The notes beneath the pieces are model-generated. The model did not search any database, was not told the DNA's origin, and saw only the letters and a list, made by a program, of their open reading frames with translations. Position numbers and translations under genes: made by a program. A DNA stretch of 64,000 nt, from the NCBI GenBank assembly GCA_900471485.1, contig UCEU01000033.1, positions 100,934-164,933 of the forward strand, given 5' to 3'. Source of the stretch: Hyphomicrobiales bacterium. GTDB lineage: Bacteria; Pseudomonadota; Alphaproteobacteria; Rhizobiales; Rhizobiaceae. Numbering within the stretch: position 1 is the first letter of the stretch; every line of letters starts with the position of its first letter. Below are positions 8,926 to 15,955 of this stretch, piece after piece.

Positions 8926-10982
8926 CGCCACATTCCGCGCATCCGCGCGCCGACATCGATACGCACTTGACGAGCCTGTTGCGCTGCGGCGCTGTCCGAC
9001 TTCACCTGCGGCCAGCCGACGACCTCGAAGAACTGCAGCAGCGTCGCCGGGATAAACCGCGTGCGCGATGCATAGACATGCCGGTCGCCCTGCGCATTTT
9101 GCCCGTGGGTAAAGAAGCGTTGCGGCACCACCAGGTCCAGATCATCCTTGGCGCGGGTCATCGCGACATAGAGGAGCCGCCGCTCCTCCTCGATCTCGGC
9201 ACTGCTGCCGACCCCGAGGTCGGATGGAATGCAGCCATCGACGACATTCAGCATGAACACCTTGGTCCACTCCTGCCCCTTGGCGGAGTGAATGGTCGAA
9301 AGGATCAGGTAGTCCTCGTCGAGCAACGGCACGCCGGCCTGGTCGCTGGTCGCATCCGGCGGATCGAGCGTCAGCTCGGTCAGGAAGCGCTCGCGCGATG
9401 GATAGCCGCTGGCGATCTGCTCCAGCTGCAGCAGGTCCGCCTGGCGTGTCGCTGCATCCTCGTGCAGCCGCTCCAGATGCGGCGCGTACCATTCGCGCAC
9501 CAACCCGATCTCCGCCGGCCAGCCGGCCTTGCCGGATTTCAGCTCCTGCAGCACCGAGACGAAGGAGGTCCAGTCCTCGCCCGATCGCGGCGGCGCCGGC
9601 ATTTCGCCAAGCGCAGCAAGAGGGCTCGGCGCTTCGGCCATGTGGTCGAGCGCGCGCTGCGCGGTGGAGGGTCCGACACCGGGCAGGATTTGCATCAGCC
9701 GGAAGCCTGCGACCCGGTCGCGCGGGTTTTGCGCGAAGCGCAGGGCGGCCAGCATGTCCTTCACATGCGCGCTGTCGAGAAACTTCAGCCCGCCGAATTT
9801 CACGAAGGGAATATTGCGGCGGGTCAGCTCCACTTCCAGCGGGCCGCTGTGATGCGAGGCGCGAAACAGCACCGCCTGCTGCTTGAGCTTGGTGCCCTCT
9901 TCGCGGTTCTCCAGCACCTTGTCGGCCACGTAGCGTGCCTGGTCGGCCTCTTCGCGGACGGTCACGAGCCGCGGGCGCTGGGCCGATTGCCGCTCGGTCC
10001 AGAGGTTTTTGGTGAAGCGCTCCGACGCAAGGTCGATGACGGCATTGGCGGCGGCAAGGATCGGTTGCGTTGAGCGATAATTGCGGTCGAGCGTCACGAT
10101 ATTGGCCGCCGGCGTGAAGGTGGCGGGAAAGTCGAGAATGTTGCGCACCGTCGCCGCGCGGAACGAATAGATCGACTGCGCATCGTCGCCGACGACGGTT
10201 AGCCCCTGGCCGCCCGGCTTCAGCGCCAGAAGGATCGAGGCCTGCAGGCGGTTGGTGTCCTGGTATTCGTCGACCAGCACATGATCGAAGCGGCTGCCGA
10301 TATCTGCGGCGATCATCGGCTCGCTGACCATCTGCGCCCAGTAGAGCAGCAGGTCGTCGTAATCGAGCACGTTCTGATTCTGCTTGGCCTCGACATAGGC
10401 GCCGAACAGGTCACGCAGCTGATTTTCCCACGTGGTGCACCACGGAAAGGCATCGCGCAGGACCGGTCCCAGTTCCGTCTCCGAGTTCACGGCCCGGGAA
10501 TAGATGGCAAGACAGGTCCCCTTGGTCGGAAACCGGTTCTCCGTTTTGGAAAAACCGAGTTCGTGCCGGATCAGGTTCATCAGGTCGGCGCTGTCTTCGC
10601 GGTCATGGATCGTAAAGGCGGGATCGATACCGATCTGGTCGGCGTAGTCGCGCAAAAGCCGTGCGCCGATCCCGTGGAAGGTGCCGCTCCAGGCCAGCGC
10701 GTCCGCCATGATGCCGGAATTGGCGCCCAGCACCTGGCCGCAGATGCGCTCCACCCGCCGCGCCATCTCCGCCGCCGCCCGCCGTGAAAAGGTCATCAGC
10801 AGGATCCGCCGGGGATCGGCACCCTTGACGATGAGATGCGCCACCCGGTGCGCCAGCGTGTTCGTCTTGCCGGAACCGGCGCCGGCAATGACAAGCAGCG
10901 GCCCTGCCACATGCGTGCCTTCAGCCAGCGTCCCGTGTTCGACGGCGCTGCGTTGCTGCGGATTGAGTTTTTCGAGATACAT
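8922..10982 (-). CDS. UvrD/Rep-family superfamily 1 DNA helicase
   Basis: A 686-residue 3'-5' SF1A helicase with all motifs in order: Walker A GAGSGKTNTLAHR, Walker B HVLVDEYQDTN, motif III GDDAQSIYSFRAA, motif IV LDRNYRS, motif V STIHSAKGQEW and motif VI VAMTRAKDDL. It unwinds DNA in repair or replication restart. It is a little shorter than housekeeping UvrD and lacks that protein's usual C-terminal tail, so it is probably a paralogue. The ATG at 10982 (MYLEKLNPQQRSAVEHG) fits the family start; an in-frame TTG at 11042 would add 20 residues. The 3' end overlaps the hydrolase gene by 3 bases. Confidence 0.92.
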   Translation of the reverse strand: MYLEKLNPQQRSAVEHGTLAEGTHVAGPLLVIAGAGSGKTNTLAHRVAHLIVKGADPRRILLMTFSRRAAAEMARRVERICGQVLGANSGIMADALAWSGTFHGIGARLLRDYADQIGIDPAFTIHDREDSADLMNLIRHELGFSKTENRFPTKGTCLAIYSRAVNSETELGPVLRDAFPWCTTWENQLRDLFGAYVEAKQNQNVLDYDDLLLYWAQMVSEPMIAADIGSRFDHVLVDEYQDTNRLQASILLALKPGGQGLTVVGDDAQSIYSFRAATVRNILDFPATFTPAANIVTLDRNYRSTQPILAAANAVIDLASERFTKNLWTERQSAQRPRLVTVREEADQARYVADKVLENREEGTKLKQQAVLFRASHHSGPLEVELTRRNIPFVKFGGLKFLDSAHVKDMLAALRFAQNPRDRVAGFRLMQILPGVGPSTAQRALDHMAEAPSPLAALGEMPAPPRSGEDWTSFVSVLQELKSGKAGWPAEIGLVREWYAPHLERLHEDAATRQADLLQLEQIASGYPSRERFLTELTLDPPDATSDQAGVPLLDEDYLILSTIHSAKGQEWTKVFMLNVVDGCIPSDLGVGSSAEIEEERRLLYVAMTRAKDDLDLVVPQRFFTHGQNAQGDRHVYASRTRFIPATLLQFFEVVGWPQVKSDSAAAQQARQVRIDVGARMRGMWR

Positions 10983-11086
10983 GCGGCCGTCCGTTTGCTC
11001 GCGCGGAGAATCGGCCCGCGGAAATGTTAGGCGTTCCCTCAATGTTCTCGATCGTGTCCGCTGTCAAGTCGAACGCGGCTCCAAGC

Positions 11087-11347
11087 CTATGGGAAGTCCG
11101 GGACAACCTCGCGACGCGTCAGCTTCAGCGTGCGATCAGGCTGTAGGATGTAGGTCTCACGAAGCTTCGTGCCGGTGGAATCGTAGAACGAATTATAGAT
11201 CACGCTGCCCGGCGGCGATTTCGTTAGCTTGGTCCTCGGCTGCCCGTGATAGGTGATGCTGCCGGGAATGGGCTGCAGGTCCGCCGTGCTGTCGGTGGAG
11301 CAGCCGGCGAGCAATACGACAGGCAGAAGTACGATCCAGATTTTCAT
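11087..11347 (-). CDS. Small predicted lipoprotein
   Basis: An 86-residue protein with a short signal sequence ending in a lipobox (VVLLAGC, Cys at about 16), so it should be lipidated and anchored in the inner or outer membrane. The mature part is about 70 residues, polar, with an ITYHGQPRTKLTKSPPGS segment and a C-terminal strand-rich half (TYILQPDRTLKLTRREV). GGAGATCAGGCG precedes the ATG. I recognise no domain. It sits upstream of the helicase on the same strand; co-transcription is possible. Confidence 0.75.
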   Translation of the reverse strand: MKIWIVLLPVVLLAGCSTDSTADLQPIPGSITYHGQPRTKLTKSPPGSVIYNSFYDSTGTKLRETYILQPDRTLKLTRREVVPDFP

Positions 11348-11513
11348 CGCCTGATCTCCAATGAATTCACCCGCTTATATGCGCGAGCGAGCCGCCGCGC
11401 CAAGGTCGCGGGCGTTAGCAGTCGCAAAAAATCCTGGGCGAATGACGCGTGCGATGCAACGAAACGCCTATTGCGACGTTGGGCAGTAGGAAGTGTCGCT
11501 GGAGATATGCGTC

Positions 11514-11786
11514 ATGGTTCTTCTGTTTCAGGCATCTGACGATCGTGGTGACGGCAACGGTCACGGCATGGCGTCGGCCCGCGCCGCGGTCGAAAGCGCG
11601 CTGAGGATGGCCGGCGGGCTTGATGCCCGCGAGATCGAAATCGCCGTCCTCGGCCCCTATATCGTTCTGGACGGGTTTGTGCTTCGCAAGGAGGATGTCG
11701 CACGCGCCGTCGAGATCGCCGAACAGGTCGTAGGCCGAGAGTATGTGCACTGCAGGATACTGTCGCGCGTGCCGGATGGTCAGTGA
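11514..11786 (+). CDS. BON-domain-like small protein
   Basis: A 90-residue protein. Residues about 25-85 resemble a BON domain: an alpha-helix (ARAAVESALRMA), then strands IEIAVLGPYIVLDGFVLRKEDVARAVEIAEQVVG, with the typical pattern of a glycine before a strand, then a helix. BON domains are found in periplasmic stress proteins such as OsmY and in channels and bind lipid or membrane. No signal peptide is evident, so this copy may be cytoplasmic. The ATG at 11514 is preferred over an upstream GTG (11493) because GGAG lies 9 bases before it. Its neighbours are small genes with stress-type promoters. Confidence 0.65.
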   Translation: MVLLFQASDDRGDGNGHGMASARAAVESALRMAGGLDAREIEIAVLGPYIVLDGFVLRKEDVARAVEIAEQVVGREYVHCRILSRVPDGQ

Positions 11787-11922
11787 TGTGGTCGACAGGA
11801 TAGCCGCGGGGGCACCAGTAAAGTCTCGATAGAGCGCGCCCTATCTATAAGTAAAATAATAATATTATTAAAATTAGAGATGACTAAATAAGCAATCATG
11901 CAAAAGTAGTAGTTGGGTCAGC

Positions 11923-11948
11923 GGAACTAAATACTGGGGTCGCTAGTT
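11923..11948 (+). promoter_or_regulatory. Candidate EcfG/RpoE2 general-stress promoter
   Basis: GGAAC, then 17 bases, then AGTT, matching the alphaproteobacterial general-stress sigma consensus GGAAC-N16/17-CGTT at all but one position. It lies about 130 bases upstream of the secreted orphan gene at 12078. Confidence 0.55.
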
Positions 11949-12022
11949 TAGGTGATGTTCAACCTCCAAAGTCGGAATCGATTACAACGAGCGTTGCGCG
12001 CAAAGTATTCAAGTAACCCCTG

Positions 12023-12040
12023 CGTGCACTAGCGTGCACG
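12023..12040 (+). other. Leader hairpin CGTGCAC/GTGCACG
   Basis: A perfect seven-base inverted repeat around TAGC, containing two GCGTGCAC direct copies. It lies in the putative 5' leader of the gene at 12078. It could be an RNA structure or a protein site. Confidence 0.4.
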
Positions 12041-12077
12041 TGGCAAAAAACAGGCGGTCAAAACAGAGGAGAAGTGC

Positions 12078-12341
12078 ATGACATACCTTCCTCGACTAGG
12101 CATGCCGGCCCTCGCAATGGCCATCAGCGCCTTCGCCGTTCCAGCTTTGGCTTCGCTGGAAACCACGAGCAGCTATCCGTCCTCGACCCAGGAACAGGTC
12201 GCGATCAACGAATATACCGGCGCCATCTCATGCACGCCCGGAGATGTTCACTATTCGCCATCGTTCATTCGCGCCCTCGACGGCACGATCATCGGTGTCG
12301 GCTATATCGAAGTCGTGGATAGCGAAGCCGCTGGCTGCTGA
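12078..12341 (+). CDS. Secreted orphan protein of unknown function
   Basis: An 87-residue protein with a clear Sec signal peptide (hydrophobic core LGMPALAMAISAFAVPALA, probable signal peptidase I cleavage after ALA at about residue 26). The mature part is about 60 residues with two cysteines, one mid-chain (ISCTPGD) and one at the very C-terminus, which could form a disulfide in the periplasm. GAGGAG sits 6 bases before the ATG. An EcfG-like promoter lies upstream, so stress or stationary-phase expression is inferred. I recognise no family. Confidence 0.72.
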   Translation: MTYLPRLGMPALAMAISAFAVPALASLETTSSYPSSTQEQVAINEYTGAISCTPGDVHYSPSFIRALDGTIIGVGYIEVVDSEAAGC

Positions 12342-12434
12342 TCTGCGCGAACAGTGAAAGACGCAATCCGCTGCGCCGCCGCTCATTGAGCCGCGACGCT
12401 CTTCCATGTGCAATTTTTCAGGAGATGTCGCGAC

Positions 12435-12473
12435 GAGGCTCGTTTGCTTGATAAGCAGAGGGTGACGAGCCTC
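12435..12473. repeat. Composite inverted repeat (two nested stems)
   Basis: The outer arms GAGGCTCGT (12435-12443) and ACGAGCCTC (12465-12473) are perfect 9-base complements. They enclose a second stem, TGCTT-GAT-AAGCA (12445-12457). The fold would be stable as RNA on either strand. There is no T-run, so it is not a classical terminator. Confidence 0.55.
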
Positions 12474-12476
12474 TAA

Positions 12477-12491
12477 CCATCATCATGATGG
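12477..12491. repeat. 15-base palindrome CCATCAT-C-ATGATGG
   Basis: A perfect 7-1-7 inverted repeat starting three bases after the composite hairpin. It could be a dimer-binding site or part of the same structured element. Confidence 0.5.
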
Positions 12492-12641
12492 CTGACGCTT
12501 TTCTATTGGTGCTATGGATCGCAAGGCAACCAACATAATTGGTGGTTTCCCCGGTAAGATCGAGCAAGGGTTAAGTAAAAAAAGCTCCTGAACTGTTCTG
12601 GCACAGTTTCGATGACGACAGCGATATGAAAAGGCCAAACC

Positions 12642-12884
12642 TCAGTTGACCCTGAGCTTGGCTTCCTCCGCGGCGGCGACAAATTCCGCGCGCGCTTCCT
12701 CCACCGACTTGCGACCGTCAAGCGCCGCGCGGCATGCGCTTCTCGCCTTGAGGTAACGAAGACCGCGTGCATCCGGCCAAAGATCGGCAAGGCAGGCAAG
12801 GGCATCGAAGGGGCCGAGTACCGTACGAGGATCGGTATTCTCGAAACCGACGCTGATCGGGTTATTCCACTTTTCAGTAGCCAT
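12642..12884 (-). CDS. DUF982 family protein
   Basis: An 80-residue protein with the DUF982 pattern: W-x-x-PI-x-V near the N-terminus (NNPISVGFENTDPRTVLGPFDALACLADLWP), a central helix, and an Ala-rich helical C-terminus (ARAEFVAAAEEA). The family is abundant in rhizobia, often in many copies, and has no established function. GGAGGAG precedes the ATG. A perfect GGAAC-N17-CGTT promoter lies 32 bases upstream, suggesting the general stress response controls it. Confidence 0.85.
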   Translation of the reverse strand: MATEKWNNPISVGFENTDPRTVLGPFDALACLADLWPDARGLRYLKARSACRAALDGRKSVEEARAEFVAAAEEAKLRVN

Positions 12885-12915
12885 CCGCTCTATTCTCCTC
12901 CATCGCTCGCGTCAT

Positions 12916-12941
12916 AACGCGCGCGCATGCCCTCACGTTCC
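12916..12941 (-). promoter_or_regulatory. EcfG/RpoE2-type promoter for the DUF982 gene
   Basis: On the minus strand: GGAAC (12941-12937), 17 bases, CGTT (12919-12916), an exact match to the general-stress sigma consensus. It is placed so that transcription would start about 25 bases before the ATG at 12884. Confidence 0.65.
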
Positions 12942-13077
12942 TCCAAGAGAGCATTTGCAAGAATAGTTTAGCGACAATTCAAATACCCGCCAATAGCAAA
13001 AAGGGATGCTACACTTCCGCCGTTTTATCAGGCGCTGCTCACAAAACGCGCGTCCCGCAAGCCGGCGAAAATGGCGT

Positions 13078-13242
13078 CTATCTGGATGCCATCTTCGTTG
13101 AATGCGTCTTTCGCGCCAGTTGATGCCGCAACTGCCTGATATCCTCGAGCAGCGTCGCGATCGTGGCTTTCACGTCGTCGTCATGCCATGCCAGGGCCGC
13201 CTGCACCTCGAAATCGACATCCTCCCTCTCCATCCGATGCAT
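13078..13242 (-). CDS. Small ORF B of an SOS-box mini-operon (54 aa)
   Basis: A charged, predicted helical, soluble protein of 54 residues (EDVDFEVQAALAWH, then KATIATLLEDIRQLRHQLAR, which has heptad-like spacing). Its ATG overlaps the TGA of the preceding small ORF by one base (TGATG), a translational-coupling arrangement, so it has no separate ribosome site. I recognise no family. The evidence for being real is the coupling, the shared promoter with a LexA-type box and a sensible amino-acid composition. It may be a short coiled-coil partner of the first protein. Confidence 0.5.
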   Translation of the reverse strand: MHRMEREDVDFEVQAALAWHDDDVKATIATLLEDIRQLRHQLARKTHSTKMASR

Positions 13243-13409
13243 CAGTGTAGGTCCAATTTGAGCTGCTGGCCCTTTATGAGAGGCAGGGGCCTGCCGATGT
13301 CAATCTTGCCGAAAACCCGCTTGCGCCGCTCCGCGTCGCGCTCACGTTCGGCACGCGACGCGGCAACCACTTCCATTGCGCGTGCGATAACTTCTTCCGC
13401 TCTCGTCAT
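13242..13409 (-). CDS. Small ORF A of an SOS-box mini-operon (55 aa)
   Basis: A 55-residue, strongly charged protein: an N-terminal helix (MTRAEEVIARAMEVVAA), an Arg/Glu-rich middle (SRAERERDAERRKR) and a C-terminal segment VFGKIDIGRPLPLIKGQQLK. AGGAG (13418-13422) lies 8 bases before the ATG. Upstream on the same strand are a TTGACA -35 hexamer (13460-13455) and a GAAC-N7-GAAC box (13441-13427). No known family was recognised. It has no membrane segment, so it is unlike the SidA-type SOS division inhibitors of Caulobacter. DNA-damage induction is inferred from the box alone. Confidence 0.55.
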   Translation of the reverse strand: MTRAEEVIARAMEVVAASRAERERDAERRKRVFGKIDIGRPLPLIKGQQLKLDLH

Positions 13410-13426
13410 GATCGGATCTCCTGTTT

Positions 13427-13441
13427 GTTCTTATTTTGTTC
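13427..13441 (-). promoter_or_regulatory. Alphaproteobacterial LexA (SOS) box
   Basis: GTTC-TTATTTT-GTTC on the plus strand (GAAC-N7-GAAC on the minus) is an exact match to the direct-repeat LexA box described for rhizobia and Rhodobacter. It sits 5' of the small ORF at 13409, just downstream of TTGACA (13460-13455), where a repressor would block the -10 region. Confidence 0.65.
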
Positions 13442-13543
13442 TAATCCGAGGAAATGTCAAGGAGTCATGATGGGGGATATCGGCGCGAGCCTGCGAAGAG
13501 CAGCCTGCTGCAAATACTTTGTCGGATGTCTCTGGGAGAAAAC

Positions 13544-13618
13544 TGGTGCTGCCGAGTGGGATTGAACCACCGACCTCACCCTTACCAAGGGTGTGCTCTA
13601 CCACTGAGCTACGGCAGC
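13544..13618 (-). tRNA. tRNA-Thr (GGT)
   Basis: On the minus strand, GCTGCCG pairs with CGGCAGC (acceptor stem), the D-arm is GTAGCTCAGTGGTAGAGC, and the anticodon arm CACCC-TTGGTAA-GGGTG gives anticodon GGT. The T-arm is GTGGG/CCCAC type with GGTTCAATCC, and CCA is encoded at 13546-13544. Confidence 0.97.
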
Positions 13619-13770
13619 GAGGACCAGACGCTGCAACCGAACCGGCTGCGTTGCGTGAACGGAGGCGCTATTGCCATAGCTGGATGATAAGCGCAAGTCG
13701 CAATTTCATCTTCTTGCAGATTATGCGGTTGCCACTTTTGGATTGCCGCGTTTTCGGTTAAGGCTGCGGC

Positions 13771-13965
13771 ATGAGTGAAGACACTGAAAATGCCCAGTCC
13801 GGCCGCAAGGCGGCCATTGAGCGCCAGGCGCAGCAGCGTCGCGATCGGGCGGCCGAAAAATTGCGGGAAAACCTTTCCCGGCGCAAACAGCAGACGCGCG
13901 CGCGCCGCTCCGGCCAGGCCGACGAGACAAATGGGCTGCCCGCCGCAAAAATGGACGAATCGTAA
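13771..13965 (+). CDS. Small basic conserved protein upstream of murA
   Basis: A 64-residue, very charged protein (ENAQSGRKAAIERQAQQRRD, then AAEKLRENLSRRKQQTRARR), predicted to be almost entirely helical and RNA- or protein-binding by composition only. A comparable small Arg-rich ORF commonly precedes murA in Rhizobiaceae, which supports it being real. The ribosome site is weak. Function unknown. Confidence 0.65.
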   Translation: MSEDTENAQSGRKAAIERQAQQRRDRAAEKLRENLSRRKQQTRARRSGQADETNGLPAAKMDES

Positions 13966-14070
13966 TGTTCCGTCTGCTTCGAATTGAAGCCTCCGCGGAT
14001 TTCGTCTAAACACCCGCATCCTTTTAAAAGACAGAGTTTCAGGAAAGGCGGGCATCGCCCGTAAGCGCAC

Positions 14071-15363
14071 ATGGATCGTATCAGAATTGTCGGCGGTAAT
14101 GAGCTGAATGGCATCATTCCGATTTCCGGCGCCAAGAATGCCGCCCTGCCGCTGATGATCGCCTCGTTGCTGACCAGCGATACGCTGACGCTCGAAAACG
14201 TGCCGCATCTGGCCGACGTCGAGCAGCTGCTGCGCATTCTCGGCAACCACGGCGTCGATGTCGCCGTCAACGGCCGTCGCGAGCGCCAGGACGACGCCTA
14301 TTCGCGCACTATTCACTTCACCTGCCGTACCATCGTCGATACCACCGCTCCCTATGAGCTGGTCTCCAAGATGCGCGCCTCCTTCTGGGTCATCGGCCCG
14401 CTTCTGGCCCGCGAGGGCCAGTGCCGCGTCTCGCTGCCGGGCGGCTGCGCCATCGGTACGCGTCCGGTCGATCTCTTCCTGGATGGCCTGACGGCGCTGG
14501 GCGCCACGCTTGATATCGACAGCGGCTATGTCAACGCCACCGCTCCGAAGGGCGGCCTGATCGGCGCCAGGTACACCTTCCCGAAGGTTTCCGTCGGCGC
14601 AACGCACGTCATGATGATGGCCGCCACGCTTGCCCGCGGCACGACCGTGATCGGCAATGCCGCCCGCGAGCCCGAGGTTGTCGATCTCGCCAACTGCCTG
14701 ATCGCCATGGGTGCCAAGATCACGGGCGCCGGCACCTCCACCATCACCATCGAAGGCGTCACCTCGCTGTCGGGCGCGCGCCACCGCGTCCTGCCTGACC
14801 GTATCGAGACGGGCACCTATGCCATGGCGGTTGCCATGACCGGCGGCGACGTCGTGCTCGAGAACACCGACGTTGCGCTTCTCGACACGGCGCTGGAAAC
14901 CCTGCGCCGCGCCGGTGCGGAGATTTCGCCGACCAACAGCGGCATGCGCATCCGCCGCAATGGCGCCGGCATCAAGCCGGTTGATATCGTCACCGATCCC
15001 TTCCCGGGCTTCCCGACCGACCTTCAGGCGCAGTTCATGGCGCTGATGACGCGCTCGAGCGGCATTTCGCACGTCACCGAGACCATCTTCGAAAACCGCT
15101 TCATGCACGTGCAGGAGCTTGCCCGCCTCGGCGCCAAGATTTCACTGTCGGGCCAGACGGCGAAGATCGAGGGTGTGCCACGCTTGAAGGGCGCGCCCGT
15201 CATGGCAACCGACCTGCGCGCCTCCGTGTCGCTCGTCATCGCCGGCCTCGCCGCCGAAGGCGAGACCATGGTGTCGCGCGTCTATCACCTCGATCGCGGT
15301 TTCGAGCGTCTCGAAGAGAAGCTGACCCGCTGCGGCGCGATCGTCGAGCGCGTCAGCGAGTAA
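14071..15363 (+). CDS. murA: UDP-N-acetylglucosamine 1-carboxyvinyltransferase MurA
   Basis: A 430-residue enolpyruvyl transferase that carries out the first committed step of peptidoglycan synthesis, moving enolpyruvate from PEP to UDP-GlcNAc. The N-terminus MDRIRIVGGNELNGIIPISG with GAKNAALPLM holds the substrate-binding Lys-Asn pair. The active-site loop GQCRVSLPGGCAIGTRP carries the catalytic cysteine that fosfomycin alkylates (PGGCAIG). The PTDLQAQFMALM segment near residue 315 is also diagnostic. Full length. Downstream genes follow on the same strand after about 110 bases. Confidence 0.98.
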   Translation: MDRIRIVGGNELNGIIPISGAKNAALPLMIASLLTSDTLTLENVPHLADVEQLLRILGNHGVDVAVNGRRERQDDAYSRTIHFTCRTIVDTTAPYELVSKMRASFWVIGPLLAREGQCRVSLPGGCAIGTRPVDLFLDGLTALGATLDIDSGYVNATAPKGGLIGARYTFPKVSVGATHVMMMAATLARGTTVIGNAAREPEVVDLANCLIAMGAKITGAGTSTITIEGVTSLSGARHRVLPDRIETGTYAMAVAMTGGDVVLENTDVALLDTALETLRRAGAEISPTNSGMRIRRNGAGIKPVDIVTDPFPGFPTDLQAQFMALMTRSSGISHVTETIFENRFMHVQELARLGAKISLSGQTAKIEGVPRLKGAPVMATDLRASVSLVIAGLAAEGETMVSRVYHLDRGFERLEEKLTRCGAIVERVSE

Positions 15364-15368
15364 GGGGA

Positions 15369-15384
15369 AGGGCGCTTCCGCCCT
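15369..15384 (+). terminator. Short hairpin after murA
   Basis: AGGGCG-CTTC-CGCCCT, six pairs with a four-base loop, 5 bases past the murA stop and without a T-run. It is perhaps a processing or attenuation structure before the DUF2948 gene. Confidence 0.35.
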
Positions 15385-15476
15385 ACATCCCGGTTGCGCA
15401 TCGCGCTGCCGCGTCCTATGTCCGTTGTCTGACGCATCGCCATCCCGGCGATGCCGTGGGATGGGGTTTTGCCTGC

Positions 15477-15914
15477 ATGACTGACCTGAAGCTCGTTGCG
15501 CTGGACGATGAAGACCTGGGCGTGCTGTCCGCGCATATGCAGGACAGTGTCTTCAAGGTTGCCGATATCGCCTGGTCGCCGCGTGACGCGCAGTTTTCCA
15601 TCGGGGCCAACCGCTTCGTATGGGAAGAAGCCGCCAGAAAGCGCAAGGGCTTCGAGCGCCGCCGCGCAGCCCTTGTCTTCAAGCGCGTGCTTGCCGTCCG
15701 CTCCGTCGGCATCGATCGCAAGAACCGCGAGGAAGTCCTGTCGCTGCTCGCCGTCCGCTTCGCGCAGAAGGGCGAGGGGCCCGATGGGACGATCGAGATC
15801 GCGCTCTCGGGCACGGCCAGCATCGCCCTTGATGTCGAATGCATCGAGGCGCAGCTTGCGGATATCGGCGGTGCATGGGAAACCGCATCCAAACCGCGCC
15901 ATCCCGGCGCCTGA
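15477..15914 (+). CDS. DUF2948 family protein
   Basis: A 145-residue conserved alphaproteobacterial protein. It has the DUF2948 start MTDLKLVALDDEDLGVLSAH, then DSVFKVADIAWSPRDAQFSI and a W-E-E segment, and it ends in an alternating strand/helix region (LSGTASIALDVECIEAQLAD). The function is not known. The ATG at 15477 is chosen because homologues begin at MTDLKL. It lies 41 bases upstream of hisD in the same direction and is usually found in this murA-hisD context. Confidence 0.85.
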   Translation: MTDLKLVALDDEDLGVLSAHMQDSVFKVADIAWSPRDAQFSIGANRFVWEEAARKRKGFERRRAALVFKRVLAVRSVGIDRKNREEVLSLLAVRFAQKGEGPDGTIEIALSGTASIALDVECIEAQLADIGGAWETASKPRHPGA

Positions 15915-15955
15915 GTGCATGTCGCTTTAACGGAATAGCAAGAGGAAGACAGGCG

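Larger units (their letters stand above)
11787..12077. other. AT-rich intergenic region upstream of the secreted orphan
   Basis: 291 bases without a convincing gene. The first half is strikingly AT-rich (11840-11900, rich in A/T homopolymer pairs). The second half carries a candidate EcfG-type promoter (11923-11948) and a GC hairpin (12023-12040). Confidence 0.6.
12342..12641. other. Intergenic region with nested inverted repeats
   Basis: 300 bases between the convergent secreted orphan and DUF982 genes. It holds a composite hairpin (12435-12473) and a 15-base palindrome (12477-12491), annotated separately. No supportable reading frame was seen. Confidence 0.6.

Noticed and set aside
11415..11750. 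A 111-codon minus-strand frame opposite the BON-like gene
   Set aside because: No ribosome site, no domain, and antisense to a better-supported gene.
13467..13568. A 33-codon plus-strand ORF with AAGGAG that reads into tRNA-Thr
   Set aside because: Its stop lies within the tRNA gene, its product has no plausible features, and the LexA box next to it is better explained by the leftward genes.
13609..15108. A 499-codon minus-strand frame opposite murA, starting from the tRNA-Thr side
   Set aside because: Runs through murA and an intergenic region; composition is biased and no family is recognisable.
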